In this document: in pieces, positions 49,271-51,066 of the stretch | Numbering within the stretch: position 1 is the first letter of the stretch | Layout of the letters: each line of letters begins with the position of its first letter | Assembly: GCF_022340925.1 (NCBI RefSeq) | Contig: NZ_JAJDNA010000081.1 | Span: forward strand, 1 to 51,066 | DNA: 51,066 nt | Source: Thiocapsa sp. | Lineage (GTDB): Bacteria; Pseudomonadota; Gammaproteobacteria; Chromatiales; Chromatiaceae | Direction: 5' to 3' | Notes under the pieces: generated by a model | Database searches by the model: none | Seen by the model: the letters and a program-made list of their open reading frames with translations, nothing else | Told to the model about the DNA's origin: nothing | Program-made: the position numbers and the translations under genes

Positions 49271-49792
49271 ATGAATCGGGTTCGAATCGGCTTTGGATTC
49301 CGCGAGCAGCCAACTTGGAAGCTCCTACTCGGCATTCCGCTGATCTATCTGCCGTTGTTGACGACCGTGCCTTTCCTCATCTTGGGCGTCGCGCTGGCGC
49401 GGCTGCACCTGCGGATGGTCGGTGGCACGGAGATCAGGGGCTATTGGGACTTCGTCCCTTCGTGGATCTCCCACCGCTATCGCAATGCTGATCACATCAG
49501 CTTCCAGGGCGGCACCGGCCGCTGGATGATTCTGCGCTCGCGGTACTTCTGGATCCTTAACTGCAAGCTGTACTGTCCGATGAGCGTCGCCTTGCTCGCC
49601 TATGCGAGCTACTTGGTGAAGGTGGTGGAGAACTGGTGGTGTCCTTTCGCGCATGACCGCAAGGAGACCTACGCCGAGGGTGCGATCGACATGTCATTCT
49701 GGCATGCGTATCCCAGGGAGCTGCCGAAGCTGCACCCGGAAGACCGCGACAATCCGATCTGGAATGAAGCGGCGAGCCGGGCGGAGTCCTGA
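49271..49792 (+). CDS. hypothetical membrane protein, 173 aa
   Basis: Contains one or two N-terminal membrane segments (LLLGIPLIYLPLLTTVPFLI and the next few residues, about 17-45) and another hydrophobic segment (MSVALLAYASYLVKVV, about 103-118). Aromatic-rich parts are GYWDFVPSWISHRYRN and a C-terminal WWCPFAHDRKETYAEG. A Trp-Cys-Pro-His cluster and acidic tail are notable, but I recognise no family. The ATG at 49271 has AGGTGGG 6 bases upstream and is preferred to the ATG at 49265. Confidence 0.72.
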   Translation: MNRVRIGFGFREQPTWKLLLGIPLIYLPLLTTVPFLILGVALARLHLRMVGGTEIRGYWDFVPSWISHRYRNADHISFQGGTGRWMILRSRYFWILNCKLYCPMSVALLAYASYLVKVVENWWCPFAHDRKETYAEGAIDMSFWHAYPRELPKLHPEDRDNPIWNEAASRAES

Positions 49793-50598
49793 GCCATCTG
49801 CACCGCCGCCGGCACCGGTTGGTCACAGGCATGGGCGGGCACATCCTCATGCGATCCGCGACGCAGGTCCAGCCTGTCCCGAGGACACCCTCTGGGGCCC
49901 GCAAGGGCCCTGCGTGGGGCCATTTGTTGTTTCCAACACTGCTTCGTCACGGACTTCTAGAATTCCCCCGCCTCGCCATCGGCTACCTATCCCGCGATGG
50001 AACACCGCCTAAGGGATCTTTGCAAGGTCTGAACTCGACCCGTTGCGGACATTCGCTGCCGGCCATGGAGAGCGAACGCGAGGGCCGGTAGTCCCCGGGA
50101 GGCGTAGGCGCGAGCGTATCGCCGCAGTGGCGAAGGGGCGTGAGTCCCGAAGCCGCGGAGGCGATATGCAGAGCGCATCCGACACGCCGTCAAGCCATTC
50201 GCGTAGAGTTGGTGCGCAGCCCAAGCGCGGCCTGTGGGCCGCTGCTTGTGGCGGAGCGCCGACCCGGAGCGGGGCGAACCGGGGCACCATCGGTTGTCGC
50301 CCTGCGCGAGTCCCGGCGGCGAGGGATCGACCCGCCGGGTATCGCGAGCGCAGACGCGACACTCCTGTTCGTGCCGCTTATGCCGAAGTTGAGAATCGGT
50401 TGCAACCCCCGTCAACGCTGGGTGGCGGTTGTTTTGGCGTACTGCGTGGCTGGGCTATGCTGCGACGCGAAGGCGTTCCCTGGAAATCCCGCTTCGGGCC
50501 GTAACCCAGAAACGAGCGTGGACCTTCAGGGCGAACCTTGCACGACGGCCTGGGCTCGAACGCTTAACCACCTTCCAGAGTTTACGAGGAGAATGAGG
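49793..50598. other. 806-bp region without a supported gene
   Basis: Contains a GGGCCC-GCAA-GGGCCC hairpin at 49895-49910, about 100 bp after the upstream stop, then roughly 500 bp with long but biologically unlikely open frames on both strands (Arg/Pro/Gly/Ser rich, no ribosome binding sites). The 50040-50420 stretch could be a decayed mobile or repeated sequence, but I cannot identify one. The last part is the ppk2 leader. Confidence 0.45.
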
Positions 50599-51066
50599 AT
50601 GGCAAAGAAAGACCGTAGATCCGGCTCGAAGAAGATCGAAGATCGCGCAGAGTCAGACGCGACGAAGAAGCCGTCGACAAGGGAGTACGAAGCAGCGCTG
50701 GAACGGCTGCAAGGCGAGCTGGTAAAACTCCAGTACTGGGTGAAGGAGAAGGGGCTGCGCGTCATCGTCGTGTTCGAGGGCCGCGACGCGGCCGGCAAGG
50801 GCGGCGTGATCAAGCGACTCACCGAGAGGGTGAGCCCGCGGACATTCCGGGTGGTGGCTCTTCCTGCGCCCTCCGAAAGGGAGAAGACGCAGCTCTACAT
50901 GCAGCGCTACCTGGCACACTTCCCGGCCGCCGGGGAGGTCGTGATCTTCGACCGCAGCTGGTACAACAGGGCCGGTGTCGAGCATGTCATGGGGTTCTGC
51001 ACCGACGAGCAGTACGAAGACTTTCTGCGCGACTGCCCGGCCTTCGAGAAATATTTAACCGACCGT
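50599..51066 (+). CDS. ppk2: polyphosphate kinase 2, N-terminal part
   Basis: The first 156 codons of a PPK2-family kinase, which transfers phosphate between polyphosphate and nucleotides; the gene continues beyond the right edge. A basic, poorly ordered N-terminus (about 35 residues, Lys/Arg/Ser rich) precedes the catalytic core. Walker A is FEGRDAAGKGGVIKRL, followed by PRTFRVVALPAPSEREKTQ, YMQRYLAHFPAAGEVVIFDR (Walker B) and SWYNRAGVEHVMGFC. The ATG at 50599 lies 8 bases after GAGGAG; ATG 50593 is too close. Purple sulfur bacteria store polyphosphate, so the function fits. Confidence 0.95.
   Translation, partial: MAKKDRRSGSKKIEDRAESDATKKPSTREYEAALERLQGELVKLQYWVKEKGLRVIVVFEGRDAAGKGGVIKRLTERVSPRTFRVVALPAPSEREKTQLYMQRYLAHFPAAGEVVIFDRSWYNRAGVEHVMGFCTDEQYEDFLRDCPAFEKYLTDR

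Noticed and set aside
49987..50415. 142-codon minus frame and overlapping plus frames before ppk2
   Set aside because: Both strands are open because of high GC; products are Arg/Ser/Pro rich and lack start signals.

Overview
The window is GC-rich and densely coding. It looks like chromosomal DNA of a purple sulfur bacterium (Chromatiaceae), most likely Thiocapsa. Two things support this. A Tat-exported high-potential iron-sulfur protein at 493-861 is very close to the Allochromatium vinosum type. A membrane [NiFe] hydrogenase at 13023-17986 has its small and large subunit genes separated by isp1 and isp2, the arrangement known from the Hyn hydrogenase of Thiocapsa roseopersicina. Genus is an inference and species cannot be read from the sequence.

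Layout. 1-3040: the 5' end of rlmE, the HiPIP gene, an NlpC/P60 lipoprotein and a Na+/H+ antiporter. 3100-11840: a conserved gammaproteobacterial block, trxB, a DUF482 gene, aat, bpt and infA, facing clpA and clpS, then cspD facing icd. It holds both N-end-rule aminoacyl transferases plus the ClpS adaptor and ClpA unfoldase. 12230-19250: the hydrogenase island, hynS-isp1-isp2-hynL, with an FNR-type box upstream and an unknown 104-aa gene and a DUF302 gene downstream. The island is flanked on both sides by tiny 34-codon genes for single-pass membrane peptides that resemble each other. 19460-28120: mnmA-hflD-acnA-purB, an OmpA-like protein and citrate synthase. 28300-33320: a DRE-TIM aldolase, a FixJ-type response regulator with its PAS sensor kinase, and an RDD membrane protein. 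33500-38715: lptG (without lptF), pepA, a PH-domain protein, a 53-aa exported peptide and a diguanylate cyclase. 38880-45040: a giant tandem UvrA with four ATPase domains, then a yebG-like gene. 45248-49792: a DUF3365 haem protein, an unknown two-part protein, an FAD amine-oxidase-like enzyme, a 2OG-Fe(II) oxygenase and two unknown proteins. The window ends in a ppk2 gene after about 800 bp of non-coding DNA.

Three copies of one palindromic intergenic element, bounded by CTAG, lie at 989-1015 (collapsed to its ends), 33316-33483 and 38712-38880. In each case the terminal CTAG supplies the TAG stop codon of the neighbouring gene. This and the paired 34-aa peptides around the hydrogenase are the two observations least explained by standard annotation. 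No tRNA, rRNA, CRISPR array, intact insertion sequence or prophage was seen.
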